64,000 bases of DNA, taken from assembly GCA_013400975.1 (NCBI GenBank), contig WBMZ01008948.1, forward strand, positions 1-64,000, in the 5' to 3' direction. Every line of letters starts with the position of its first letter. Positions within the stretch are counted from its first letter, which is position 1. Shown here in pieces: positions 49,109-60,310 of this stretch. A program made the translations under genes and the position numbers. A model generated the notes under the pieces. The model was given only the letters and a program-made list of their open reading frames with translations. It ran no database searches and was not told the DNA's origin. The DNA is from Atrichornis clamosus (Eukaryota; Chordata; Aves; Passeriformes; Menuridae).

Positions 49109-52100
49109 CCAGAAGTCGCCCATGGAACTAACTGGGTAACAGAGAGCAGCAGGATGGCAGCTGCTACAGCAGCTGGTACGGTCAGACACTTCCAATCTGA
49201 AGGCTGAAACAAACCACTTAAATAGCAAAAATGTTTGGGCCAAATGTAGGCATTCCACATAGGAACAAACCACTCCAAAAGTTAATTTCTTGCATATAAC
49301 TTCGTCTTTACAAGTGCAAGGAAGCCCTGATCTGAATGTGTAATTGGAAGCGCTGATTGCAAACAGAACACTGCTCACCAGGACTGTGCCTCCCCACACA
49401 ACCTCATCTGCACACAAGCACTCATTTGGCACAAGGGTACACCCCACTGCTTCAAAGCTGCCTTGGCTCAGTACCTGTGCTGCTTTCTGCTATAAACGAG
49501 GAGGTGCATTTAATTAAAGCTCTGATGTATGCATTGTATTATCTCAAATTACCCTCCACAAAACGTTCTCAATGTAACTTCTCACAATGCAAAACTCACC
49601 ACATGTACTTCACACAAGCAAGGTTTTAGCTTTCTTCTCCACCACCCCATTACAATATTCCCCAATGGAGTGAGAACATTTGAGCAGAAGTGTATTATTA
49701 GAACAGTTTGCAACCAGAATCTAGTCCTTATTGCCATGTCTGCTTTGTACTGTCTAGTAAACAAAAGTCAATTATATTAAGAACTGACACAAATCCCCAA
49801 ATTCAATAAACGCAATAACATTAACAAACCAATCTACCTTCAAATATACACTGTCAAGAGTTCAAAGCCATTATGATGGACAACAGCATTCACAGGCAGC
49901 GACAAAAGCTTTGATCCGGGAAAGAAATATTGACCAACGTGTTTTAGTTAGAATGCACTCTCAATTCAGCTGTTTCTGTTAAAAACAAATGAAACCTTTG
50001 AATGCACATCAAAGTAATGTCCCAGGTAATTCATCTTACTGAAGTTAAATATCATTGCAAGAAAAATCCAGACAACATTTGCATGTGTCTCAGAACACTA
50101 ACAAAGCAGTCACTTCATTCTGTAATACTCTGTGTGGTGAGAGTGCCAATAACAGCAGCCTGAGTCAAACAGTCTGAGAGCCATTGAGAGAGAGCAGAGT
50201 TCCACAGACAGGTAACACTGCATGCCCTGCAAACCTGCAGCTGTTCCCTGCTCCAAGTACTGATTCCCAAATTACAGAACAATCCCAACTCCCATCACTT
50301 GGACACTACCAAGCTTTAATTCTCACTATGTAACCCCCTAAAAGGCACTAACAAAAATGATTTTTAAAAAGGGCATTTTGACCCACAGTCTTAGATGCCA
50401 TCAGCAGTAGCAGAGAGCAGGAGATGAAAGATGACATGTTATTTTTCCCCCAGCAAAGCAGAATACAGGAAAGAATGCACTGTCCCTCCTGAAACAGAGA
50501 TGCACACCAGCGAGATGGGAATAGAACAAAACAATCTACCTATTTTAGGGAATAGCACTTACAATAGGTTTAAGAACTAAGATTATCCACTTGGGAAGAG
50601 CCTACTTGAGACTATCTTCATCTTCCAAGGAGCAGAAGGAAGGTTAACCAGCTCCCAGATCACCTCTGTCCAACAGTGGCAGCACATTGGCCATCAGACA
50701 CAGGAATGTACCACAGAAGAGTCAAACCAGCAATCCAACCAACCCTCCCCCAGAACCATTTAATGCCTTTTGAACCTGACCTGCTAAAGGCAAAGCTGTA
50801 TTTTATTGTCATTATTTAGCAAAAGTAACAACAGGACTGGCAGCACCAACAAAACTTGGGTACAGCTTAGAAATGTTTGCTTCTATCTCAGGTGAAGTCA
50901 GCCAACATCACTCTGTGCCACTCTGTGTTAATCATCATCCAGAAACAAGTGTATTCCATACTTCAAACTCTTTAAAAGATTGGTATTATTAAAAGGTGAC
51001 TATGGTAATAATTTGAGACTTACGGCTCAAATGAGCCCAAGTTTTATGGAGTTTTTTTTTAATGGTCAGTTCTTCCTTTAGATGTGTCAGCATAAAACAT
51101 ATTAACATCAGAAAATGTGATGTATTCTTCAAAAGGATGCTTCACTTCTTACAGGGACTAAAGCTAACAATTTTAAGTGTAATGTGGTATGTGCAATGTG
51201 GCACAGATCATTTAACAAAATCTGTGAAGGTCTGCCTACCATTGCAGACTTTGTCCTGTCCCTCCTATGTAAACTTTTACACAATCGGATAAGCTTCAGA
51301 AATTTGTGGAGTTTCTCAATGCAGCTAGGGTAGAATTTGACCTCAGCTATTTATGTTTTATCCAAATACACCACTCAGCAGCTGGAATCCTCTTAATTTA
51401 GCAAACCTATGCTATACATGACAAGTACTGAAGATAGCAAGATATCAGCATGCATTCTACTGTTTCTATCTACCCTTTATACAATGCTAATTTTAAAAAG
51501 GAATATTTAGTGTCTGCAGCTGAAAAAAACCTGATTTGCAAGCACAGCTGAAGCAGCATTTGATCCAATGCAAGAATCCTTGGTGTCCTGTGCCAGCCAT
51601 CCTCCTCTTTCACCTCTGCTGTGGCTTCAGCTGTTGTGTCAGGCCCACCCGAGGCAGGAGTGAGAGAATGGCACTGCTGCTGAGAAATCAGATGCTGGCA
51701 CTTAGGTTCTGTAAGAGACTAAACACCAGTCTCCTCTTCCCAGTTAAATCTTGATTGATAACACTCTTCTTTCCCCTCTTATATACCATTTATCACAGAA
51801 GCATGAACTAGTTTAAAGATGCTTAACAAAATCCTGTTTACTGGTCAATGTTTCAGGCCCGGAAATTTCGTACCTCGAACAAAACTATCTCATCTCAGAT
51901 CAAATATACTTGATAAAGCCTACTGTTTAACTCATTTTAAGGTTTTGCCACTATTTGAAATGCTTACAAATCCTTATTTGCAGTATAGAGAGCTAGGAAT
52001 GACTTTTGAGCAGACCCAGCCTTTCTCAGTATGTCTCTGAGGGAAATTAAGAATCATCACAAAACAAATAGCATGCAGAGGGTCCATGACAACAAAACCA

Positions 52101-53507
52101 TCTTTCTGTACTGGACACTGTATTAGGCAGTCTCAGATCACTAAACAACTGTTTTCATTTAGGCCATATTTTAACTTAAGTAGCAAATGAATGCTATGCA
52201 AAAAGACTTATTTAAAACAACCAAGGGATTTCATTTCAATCAGTTATAATATATTGTTATTATGTAATGAATCATGCTTTCAAACAATGTCACTGATGAA
52301 CATGAGATACTCTGCTGTCTCTCTTGGATTTAAGAATTAGTTGGCTAAAATTATCCCACTTTTGAAATCAGAAAGAAAGGGATCTTTTAGTGGTTGGTTG
52401 ACTTCCCTCTGAAGTTACAGACAAAACTCATAAAATGACAGAGCAACATACATAAAAAAGCCAATCCAAAAGAAGGATGGACTGTTAAAAGTCTGATCAG
52501 AGAAGTCTCTTACTGATCTAACTGAATCTATAGTATGTAGAACATAAAAGTATCACTCAACTTTAATCACTGCACAAACTCTCCATTTTGACTGCCAACT
52601 TTGCCATGCCAAGTCTAATAAAAACAACCCCAAAAGAGAATGAAACCCTACTAGTTTTCTCTATGGGAAAACAATGTCATTTTGAAACACACAAATGCAA
52701 ACGGGCATGGGAAACTCTCACCAGGTAGGAAAGAAAGGGATGAGAACGTGGTACTTGTTCCTGCTTCCAGTGAAGTTCAGGGTGTTGTTACCAAGCCAGT
52801 GGGAATGGGAACTGGCCTTGAGCACTGTGCACACACCAGGAGAGAGGTGTTGTAACTCACTGGAACAGAACCACTGCTCACCTCTCTGTAATCACAGGCA
52901 TCCTCGTAAAAGGGAGATTTTTATCCTCTGCAACACACCCACGGTTTATATCAAAGTGTACAGAACACAGTGTTTAAGGAAACAAAATAATAGGAGATTT
53001 TAAATTTGAAGTAGGGAGTTTGGTGGAAAAGACAGTGTCATAAATGATACTTAGATCCAAGGCAATGTGTTCAAATACAGAAGTTATTTGCAGACATACT
53101 CAGAAAGATACTTACACATAAATCTTCTCTTGTAGAAACGAAACCTCAAAAGATTGCTTATAACCTCTAAATAAGCTAAAGAGCTGACAGATGCTTTTTC
53201 TCATTCACAAACTTCCTTCCTTTTACATTTCCTGCCCATTATGCTGAGTCTATACATTTCACAGTTCTTTCTCTGTCAGAGAGGAATTAAGTGTAGGCTT
53301 TCAGCAGCACTTCTGACTCACCTCACTGATGACAATTAAAGAGTAGCACAGGTAGCAACTCCTGCCTTGGAAATCTTTTACTGCACAAACAGAGGGGAGC
53401 AGTTTTTGGGCTGTGCTGCAGCGTGTAGCAGCTTCCTTTGGGTGCAGCACAGCTGCCCAGCACTGCTGGCTCCCAGAACCACCAACACCCTGCAATGCCT
53501 TCACCTA

Positions 53508-53578
53508 AAGAGCTGGACTTGGAGATCCTTGTGGGTCCCTCTCAGCTCAAGAATATTCTGTGACAGTGTTTGTGACTA
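53508..53578 (+). mobile_element. CR1 LINE 3'-end fragment
   Basis: The plus strand reads GAGCTGGACTTGGAGATCCT, TGTGGGTCCCTCTCAGCTCA, then AGAATATTCTGTGA. This is the CR1 3' end in direct orientation with its ATTCTGTGA tail. Only about 60-70 bp are recognisable. Confidence 0.85.
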
Positions 53579-55594
53579 TGAAGCAGCTTGTCTTAGCTGG
53601 GGGCTGCACGTGAGGCTGGTCAGCCACAACAGAACGTGAGGGTGAAATACAGAACTTGGATAATCCTTAGTTATTTATAGGCTCTTTACCTCTTCACTTC
53701 ATAGATCTTTCCATAATGGAAAATGGTCTTTTAGTACAAAGGTTGAAGTCCAGTTCCTGAAAACAAGGGTCACCATTTTGTGAAATGAAAATGGGATATT
53801 GTGCAAAGACAGATTTTGAAAATCTCAACCAAAGACAGTTAGAAATGGTCTTGTGTAGCACGCCGCACTGTGGTAGGAAACCTGAAATACTTTCCTTCTA
53901 AGCAATCCTAATTAAAAATGTCTCACATACATTTTAATAACAAAAAAAGAATCCAAGTTTGCATCACATTGTCATCTTTTGGGACAATTTCCAGTAAGTC
54001 CAGGTAATCCTCTGTTCTCTCTCTTTTCACAAGGCATTAATGACTAGTATTTATAGGAAACTATTAGCTGTAAAGTCCCATTCTCTCAAATCTAAAAGTA
54101 TTAAAATCAGCTCCTTCTTGAAACCAGTTTCTACTAAATGTTCCGCATCACTGGTATCTTCTAAACAAGACTCACATAGTAAAATATAAGAAAATAACAT
54201 ATAAACAAAAATAATGAGCTTTCTTTCACAAATCCACAAACAGCTGAAAATATTATCTAACATTTAACATCCTGTGAAAAGTTAACTTTGAAGCATGAGA
54301 ATCACCTCAGACACCTCTAGAATGGCAATTCAATGGCTGATTCACAGTACATTACAATAATGAAGAGCCACATAGAAAGAAAAATAAAGATAATTTTTAT
54401 TCCTGATTGAGAATGCAGAGTGAAGTTAGATTGAGAGAAAACCTATTATCAGGCTGCAACATGACCAGAAAGTCAGGGCTTTATACAGGCCTGTTCTCTG
54501 TACTGACAGACCCCTAGGAACTGCAGCTGGATCAGGAACACTGCTGTCCCTCTCATTTGAAGGATGACTTCCTCAGCACAACCCCCCCAGACAGTGAGGG
54601 AAACCCTGTCTTTGGTTATCACCTTTAAGGGCAGGAGAGTTTCCAATTAAATAATCCATTCCTTCCCTGAGATGTACCCTTGGAGTTCTGTGTACGCACT
54701 GACATGGCCTATCCCAACCTGGCCCAGGAAAACTGGAAGGATCTCTCCTATAACCATTCCTGCTGTAGGATACTCAAGTTAAATCCAGCTCAGGGCACAG
54801 CTGCTCCTGCCATATCTAACTCTCCATGTGATCTGAGACTGAGCTGGGGCCATTCTGCCATAAAGGTGGGGAGTGAAAATTAAATTAAAGACAAATTGTG
54901 AACACTCCTGTAGTGCAGAGTCAGGGCTGGCTGTAAACATTCCCTGTGACAGAAAATCCATCAGGTTTGCATCCTTGCTGCCTTTGCCCTGTGTGAAGAT
55001 GACTGTAAAGGTCATGTATATATTAACAAACAGAAGGAAGTTTGTTTTCTTTTCTTTTTCTCTGTTGAAACCAAAACACTTAAATTTGTGACACATCCAT
55101 CCTTGTTATCTGGTGAATTTTAGGGGTGGCAGAAATGTTTTGGATAAATGCAAGGACCCCTCAAAACAAGCTTGGGATTCTTTTTCTATTGCCATGCCCT
55201 GCATGCAGCCACTGATGTAAATGGAAGCCAGATCTTAACTGCTGCATTTTGTTCGTGCTTGCACAGCAAAAGGCAACAGGGAATTAGGTCCTTTGTTTAT
55301 AGGCACAAGTTTAACTGGGATGACACTGAACTACTGAAAGAATCTGATTAACAGATATAATACATCAATTTCCTGTATTAAAGGCTATCAAAGCCATCAT
55401 TCTAATTTTCTTCTTCTCTAACAGGGACAAAAGGATTTGATTTTTTTTTATCATACCAAAGCTCGGCTTTTTTACTTTATTTTTATTAAAGACATCTCTA
55501 CAATTATTTCATGAAAATGATTCCAGTCTTTTGTCTATTGTAAGGAAGCAAAAGGATTTATTTAGCTAAATTTGCATTCCCCTTTAACGTAATA

Positions 55595-55665
55595 CTAGGG
55601 CTTTGTGCTACAGTGGATTAAAGCAGCATCTGTTCTTCTCTAGAAACCTGGAGTCAAATCACAGC
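55595..55665 (+). mobile_element. Possible ancient tRNA-derived SINE head
   Basis: TGTGCTACAGTGGATTAAAG resembles a Pol III A box and CCTGGAGTCAAATCAC resembles a B box (GGTTCGAATCC) at tRNA-like spacing. It is too diverged to be a working tRNA gene and no acceptor stem is evident. It fits an old SINE, but the match is weak. Confidence 0.3.
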
Positions 55666-58600
55666 AGTGCAGTGAAGTTGCCATCTCTGTGTGCACCCTA
55701 ACTGGAATCTAAATAAAATTAAAATGAATTCCCAATAGACATGAGAAGGGCTATGCAAGTAAAGTATTTTTGATTAATAAGTCTTGCTAAAGAAGTCCAT
55801 GATCAGTAACTATTTTTGCACAACAAAGATGCATGAATTAAACAAAACCTGTATGTACATAATTTTTGACATAAAATGGTAATATAGAGGATACTAAAAA
55901 GTGAGCTTCCAAATGCAGGGCCTGATTCTGCTCTTGTAACTACAGTCTTCCTAGGCAACAGAAATAAAGAAGCAAACTCAGGAACATAAAGTTGGCATGT
56001 GGTCCATACCCTGTTTAAACACAAATGATACCTAAACAAAGCATGGTTAACAAAACCAAGGCACCAATACACTTTCTCCCCTAACCCACGATCCACCTCT
56101 TCATAATTCCAGTTACTCTGTGGATCAGGCAGTGTCTGAGCTAAGGGCACATCTTCACATATTTAATGTAATAAACAGAGCAATCAGGGTTCCATCTTAG
56201 TTACAGTTTCTGAGGTCTCCTGCAGTTCTGTTATTAAATAAACATAAGAAGAAATAATTGATTGACAGCTGCTGTGATTAAAATACGCCTGACTCTGTAA
56301 TTAATGATAAAATTACCATTGGGTCTGACAGAGAAAGAACTCTGTAAATGCTGAAAGAGCAAAAAAACTGCATCCTGAAAATCCTCAATAAATTATGGCA
56401 AATCCTTGCAATGAAAAGATACAACAATCCAGCCTCAAACTGTGGTCCTTCACAATTTTTAAAAAAACCCTCAATATTCAAAAATTCAATCCCATAAACT
56501 GTCCTTTGCACCTGTCAGAATTCTGCAGAAATTGGAAGTCTTGTGGGTTCACAACCAAGAGGGTGCATTGGTTTGGATGCTCAAAATCTGTGAAGGACCA
56601 GTGGATAATTTCCAGGCCACCTTTACGGCATTCATATTTCCAAAATGCCCTGATAGCAGATTAAATGCCATTTTACTCATAGAGCCACACAGCTGAGGCT
56701 ATAAAGTTAAGGCAATGCAGTGCCTTGGATTTCAATTGGAACACCACACGTTTCACTTGGAAAGCAACACCTCACTTCCAGAACTCACTTCCCAAAGCTC
56801 TGCTAGAGACCCCTGCAGTCTGAACACCAGTGGTGTTAAACACCAAAAAAACCAACCGAAATATGAGAGCAGCTTTAAATACCTACAGGTAACATGTTCA
56901 CAAGTGCTGGGGTGACACCTGGCATCCACCCCCAGAGAAATGACTACTTTTAGGCCAGCTTTTATTATTCACAGCTCCTTCTTGTTGGTGTTCAGGGCAA
57001 GCACAGTTTGCAGGCACTATTAGAGCAATCACTTAAGTGTGCTAATCAACTACACCATTCTGAGATTTGCCTCTTCAGAGAGTGTCATCCTTGAATTGCC
57101 ATCTTTAAACTTCAGAGAAAACAGCATCAGTTTAAAGACAAACTGTTATTTCAAAGGAGCTGCTCCACCCAAAGTCCTTGCACCCACTCTTGAGACCCTC
57201 AAAGGCACTAACAGTCCCAGCCTCCAAGAGATGGAAGAGTATTTTCCTCATGAAGACCCAATATTGGGAGAAATACTTTCTATAGGCATGAGAATAGAAA
57301 CATGGTTCTCTTAAAAGATTTTTCATTTTGCAAACATGAAATGGCCACAGGGTGAGAAAAACCACATAAGACCATGAAATCCTAAGAAATCACTTCCCAT
57401 TTCTACAGAAGAACAGCCAGCAAACCACTGGGGAAGACACCTTCTCCAGCAGAGAAGGTCTCCTTGCCCAGCAGTCGCTCCCTGCATCAAGTCCTAGCCA
57501 CCTTCCAACACAAGTCTGTAACAGGAACAACAAATCAGAGTTACTGTTCAACTTGGTATTTGCACTTTTCAGGTGAGAAACTGAATCCTTGAGTTTTCAT
57601 ACCTGGAAGTTGCAAATTTTTAATGAAACTGAACTGCAAGATATTTATTAACTGCACCAGGATCCCAGAGGGCTTCTAAAGGGACAAAGAAACAACTGAA
57701 TACTGTTGATACACGGAGCTCTATGGTTTCCACTGGTTAGCTCCAGGTGTTTATCACAGCTAGTATCTTTGATGATAATGAATTATTTGAGATTAGCAGA
57801 AATAGAAAAAATAATGGATGATAGATGAGTTCACACAGGAAAACCCAACACTGAGCTTCTATGTAACCAAGAGAAAAAAACCTCAGCTGACTACTATGCA
57901 ACAGTACTCTCAGTATCTGCAATTTCAGGAACTAGAACAGGATATCACAACAACAAAACCAAATCTGGTAAAAAAGCAGAAGTAAAACAGAAAATGGGTC
58001 ATTTTATTCAGCATGGCTTTAGCTCTCCCAAAGCACCAGATAGACGTAATGAATTCTGTGTTTATATGAAGGATATCTGCCACAAGAATAGACACAGTTA
58101 AATACAACCATCCAAACTAAGTACTCAGCAATTCCTCTTTTAGCACATCAGGCAGAATAATCAAGTTTAACTGAAAGGAAGCGCATAGCAATGTGCAAAT
58201 GGAGGAAAAAAGTCTGAAACAATGATGAATAACAGAATGCAACTGTGTAATAGGCAAATCTGTCACTACAGTAACAGTTATGAATTATGTTTTGTAGCAA
58301 GCCATGCAAAGGTAACATCACTTATGCAAACATTACCAACTCCACACAGGAAACTTACATTATTCTTTTCCTTAAGGGTAAAAATGGGCTGAAGGATCAA
58401 TAAATGTGTGACTAAACTGTACTATGAAACACTTTTCTTTACCAAAAAACATTTTGCCTTTCTTTTCTAGAAAAGAAACTGTTGCATTCATACACAGTTA
58501 TGCTGAATCCAGTCACTTCCTCGTTTTATTTTTCCACACATGCCCACACCCAATTTAAGAAGTTTTCTATCTTTAGTTAAGTGGAATATTCCCTTAACAG

Positions 58601-59461
58601 TCAAACAGCTCAGCTTTTCATTGAATTATTTGGTGGAATAAACTTTCCCGATGCATCGGAAATAGATTTATTTTGCAAGTGCCCTGCAAGTGCAGCATAA
58701 CAATTTTAGTTTATCATCAATCCACACACAGCATCACACCAGAAAAATTAGTTTGTGCTTCGAGTTTTCAGGAGGCTCATGAAACACAGTCCTGTGTTTC
58801 TGTACTTCTGACACACGTTATTTTGGTAGTTAGCAACATCATAACAATAGGGACTATATGTGTTAACGTGACAAATCCCACTCTGTTTTTCCCGTGTCTG
58901 TTATTCAAGTATGTACTTGAAAGGCCTTTGAACTAAGCTTTTTTTTCCTTTTATTTGCTTTTCTGGCTGAGGGCACGAGTGGCAAATGACCATTTGCCCC
59001 GGGCAGTGCTGCTGAGTGTAACACACACCTTCCCATGCTGCCAGGACAAGGCCAGGTCTGCCGGCCGGTCCCGGGCACCGGGAACAGCCTGTACCAGAGC
59101 TCAGCAGCAGAACACACGCCGCTGGTTTGACACCAGCCATGTGATTCCTTGCAGTGTCCCGAACTCCCCAAACGCAGTGTTTACACGGCGGGGTATGGAG
59201 CGGCACGGCACACGGAGCTGTCACGGCACACGGAGCCAGCTCGGCTCACACCCTGCTCCCACAGCGCCCGGCGGGTCTCCGGCTCTGCCTCACACCCGCA
59301 GCCACCGCAGCCGAGCGGGGCCGGCTTGGGACGCCGCGGGTTAACGTTGATGGTGATGAGGATTTAAACCTCGAGTCCTGCAGTGCAGACGGCGCTGCCG
59401 CCCGGCCCCGCTCCCGACCCGGGACACAGGGAACGAGCTCCCGACAGCCGCGACACGGGGA

Positions 59462-59760
59462 CACCCCGGGACAACGGGAGTGACCCCCAGGGACAACCCA
59501 TGGGGACAAGGGGGGTGATCACAGGGAAAACAGGGGTGACCTCAGGGACAACCCCCAGAGCCAACGGGGGTGATCCCAGGTACAACGCACAGGGACAACC
59601 GGGTGACCCCAGGGACAACCCCCAGGGACAAAGGGGGTGATCCCGAGGATAACCCCCAGAGACAACCCCCAGGGACAACGGGGGTGACCCCAGGGACATT
59701 CCCCAGGGACAAGGGGTTGCCCCCAGGAGCAACCCCCAGGGACAAAGGGGCACCCCCAGC
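59462..59760. repeat. GC-rich minisatellite, 33-34-bp period, in intron 1
   Basis: About eight imperfect units are built from GGGGTGACCCCAGGGACAAC and CCCCAGGGACAA. The spacing between successive TGA(C/T)CCC anchors is about 35, 21, 34, 33, 34, 47 and 33 bp, so units differ by whole 13-bp sub-blocks. The array ends about 127 bp from the exon 1 donor and lies inside the CpG island. Reading frames with CPWG-type repeats on the minus strand are products of the array. Confidence 0.92.
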
Positions 59761-59887
59761 GCCTGCCGGGCCCCCCATCACATCCTCCCGCACCGCCCCT
59801 CAGCGAGCCCGGGCAGCGGCGGCGCGGAGCCCTTTGTGCGGCAGTGGCGGAGCTGGGGCCACCCCCGCACCCCTCGGCAGCGCTCAC

Positions 59888-59952
59888 CAGCTGTCCAGCT
59901 CCAGCTCCAGCAGCGACTGGGTCCGCTCCGAGCTGCAGTGCAGGCACCACAT
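59888..59952 (-). CDS. IQSEC1: IQSEC1 coding exon 1 (start codon exon)
   Basis: This exon encodes residues 1-21, MWCLHCSSERTQSLLELELDS, plus two bases of codon 22. The N-terminus is characteristic of the IQSEC1 isoform that begins MWCLHC. The start codon is 59952-59950 and has G at -3 but T at +4, a moderate Kozak context. The exon ends TG before the donor GTGAGCG. The split codon joins exon 2 to read DSCVEGE. The reading frame stays open upstream of this ATG to 60339, so an N-terminal extension cannot be excluded from the sequence alone. I chose this ATG because it matches the known protein start. Confidence 0.93.
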
Positions 59953-60100
59953 GGCCGGGCCGGAGTGTCGGGCGGAGAGCTCCGCGCCACCATAGCCGCC
60001 CCTCGGGCCGCCCCGCCCCGCGCCCGCTCCCCTCAGCGAGCTGCGGCGGGGCAGGGAAGCGGGAAGAGCGCACGCGTGGAGGGCGGGATTCCCGGGAAAA
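59953..60100 (-). other. IQSEC1: Presumed IQSEC1 5'UTR / core promoter
   Basis: This is GC-rich sequence immediately upstream of the MWCLHC start codon. The real transcription start cannot be placed from sequence alone. The frame of the start codon stays open through this segment and up to 60339, with upstream in-frame ATGs. Confidence 0.45.
60007..60022 (-). promoter_or_regulatory. GC-box (Sp1-type) cluster in the IQSEC1 promoter
   Basis: The minus strand reads GCGGGGCGGGGCGGC about 60-70 bp upstream of the IQSEC1 start codon. This matches overlapping GC boxes bound by Sp/KLF factors. The position suits a core promoter or 5'UTR. Confidence 0.5.
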
Positions 60101-60106
60101 GCGCGG

Positions 60107-60248
60107 CTCCAAGGGTTCCCCTCACGCCAGCCGCTCTCACACCGCTCACTGCGGCCGGGGGCTTCTCGGGCCGGCTGCGGCGGGCACTGCTCTCTAAGGG
60201 CTCCCCTCACGCCAGCCGCCCTCATCCCTCTCACCGTGGCCGGGGGCC
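60107..60248. repeat. 85-bp imperfect tandem duplication in the upstream promoter
   Basis: CCCCTCACGCCAGCCGC(T/C)CTCA followed by GGCCGGGGGC occurs twice, offset by 85 bp (CCCCT at 60118 and 60203). The unit includes an AAGGG(T/C)TCCCC lead-in. It lies about 155-300 bp upstream of the IQSEC1 start codon. Confidence 0.85.
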
Positions 60249-60310
60249 CGCCGGAGCCCGGCCCGAGGGGCCCCCGGCTCCCCGACAGCGAAATAGCAAC
60301 ACTCTCCCCG

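Larger units (their letters stand above)
41660..59887 (-). other. IQSEC1: IQSEC1 intron 1
   Basis: The largest intron at 18.2 kb, running from donor GTGAGCG after exon 1 to the acceptor TTGTGCAG before exon 2. It holds the longest CR1 copy (44206-45440), a second CR1 3' end (53508-53578), a 72-bp perfect duplication (48965-49108), a TA/GA microsatellite (45735-45759), a possible old SINE (55595-55665) and the minisatellite next to exon 1 (59462-59760). No alternative coding first exon was recognised, though such exons are hard to see. Confidence 0.9.
59030..60310. promoter_or_regulatory. CpG island containing the IQSEC1 promoter and exon 1
   Basis: GC content and CpG frequency rise sharply here against the AT-rich surroundings, with many CG dinucleotides between about 59050 and 60300. 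The island covers coding exon 1, the presumed 5'UTR and the first part of intron 1. No TATA box is evident upstream of the start codon, which is usual for CpG-island promoters with dispersed start sites. The edges are judged by eye. Confidence 0.8.

Noticed and set aside
55595..55665. Functional tRNA gene
   Set aside because: A- and B-box-like motifs are present, but there is no acceptor stem or cloverleaf, so at most it is a decayed tRNA-derived SINE.
59364..60112. Minus-strand open frames with repeated Cys-Pro-Trp-Gly motifs
   Set aside because: They are translations of the 33-34-bp minisatellite in intron 1 and overlap exon 1 in another frame.
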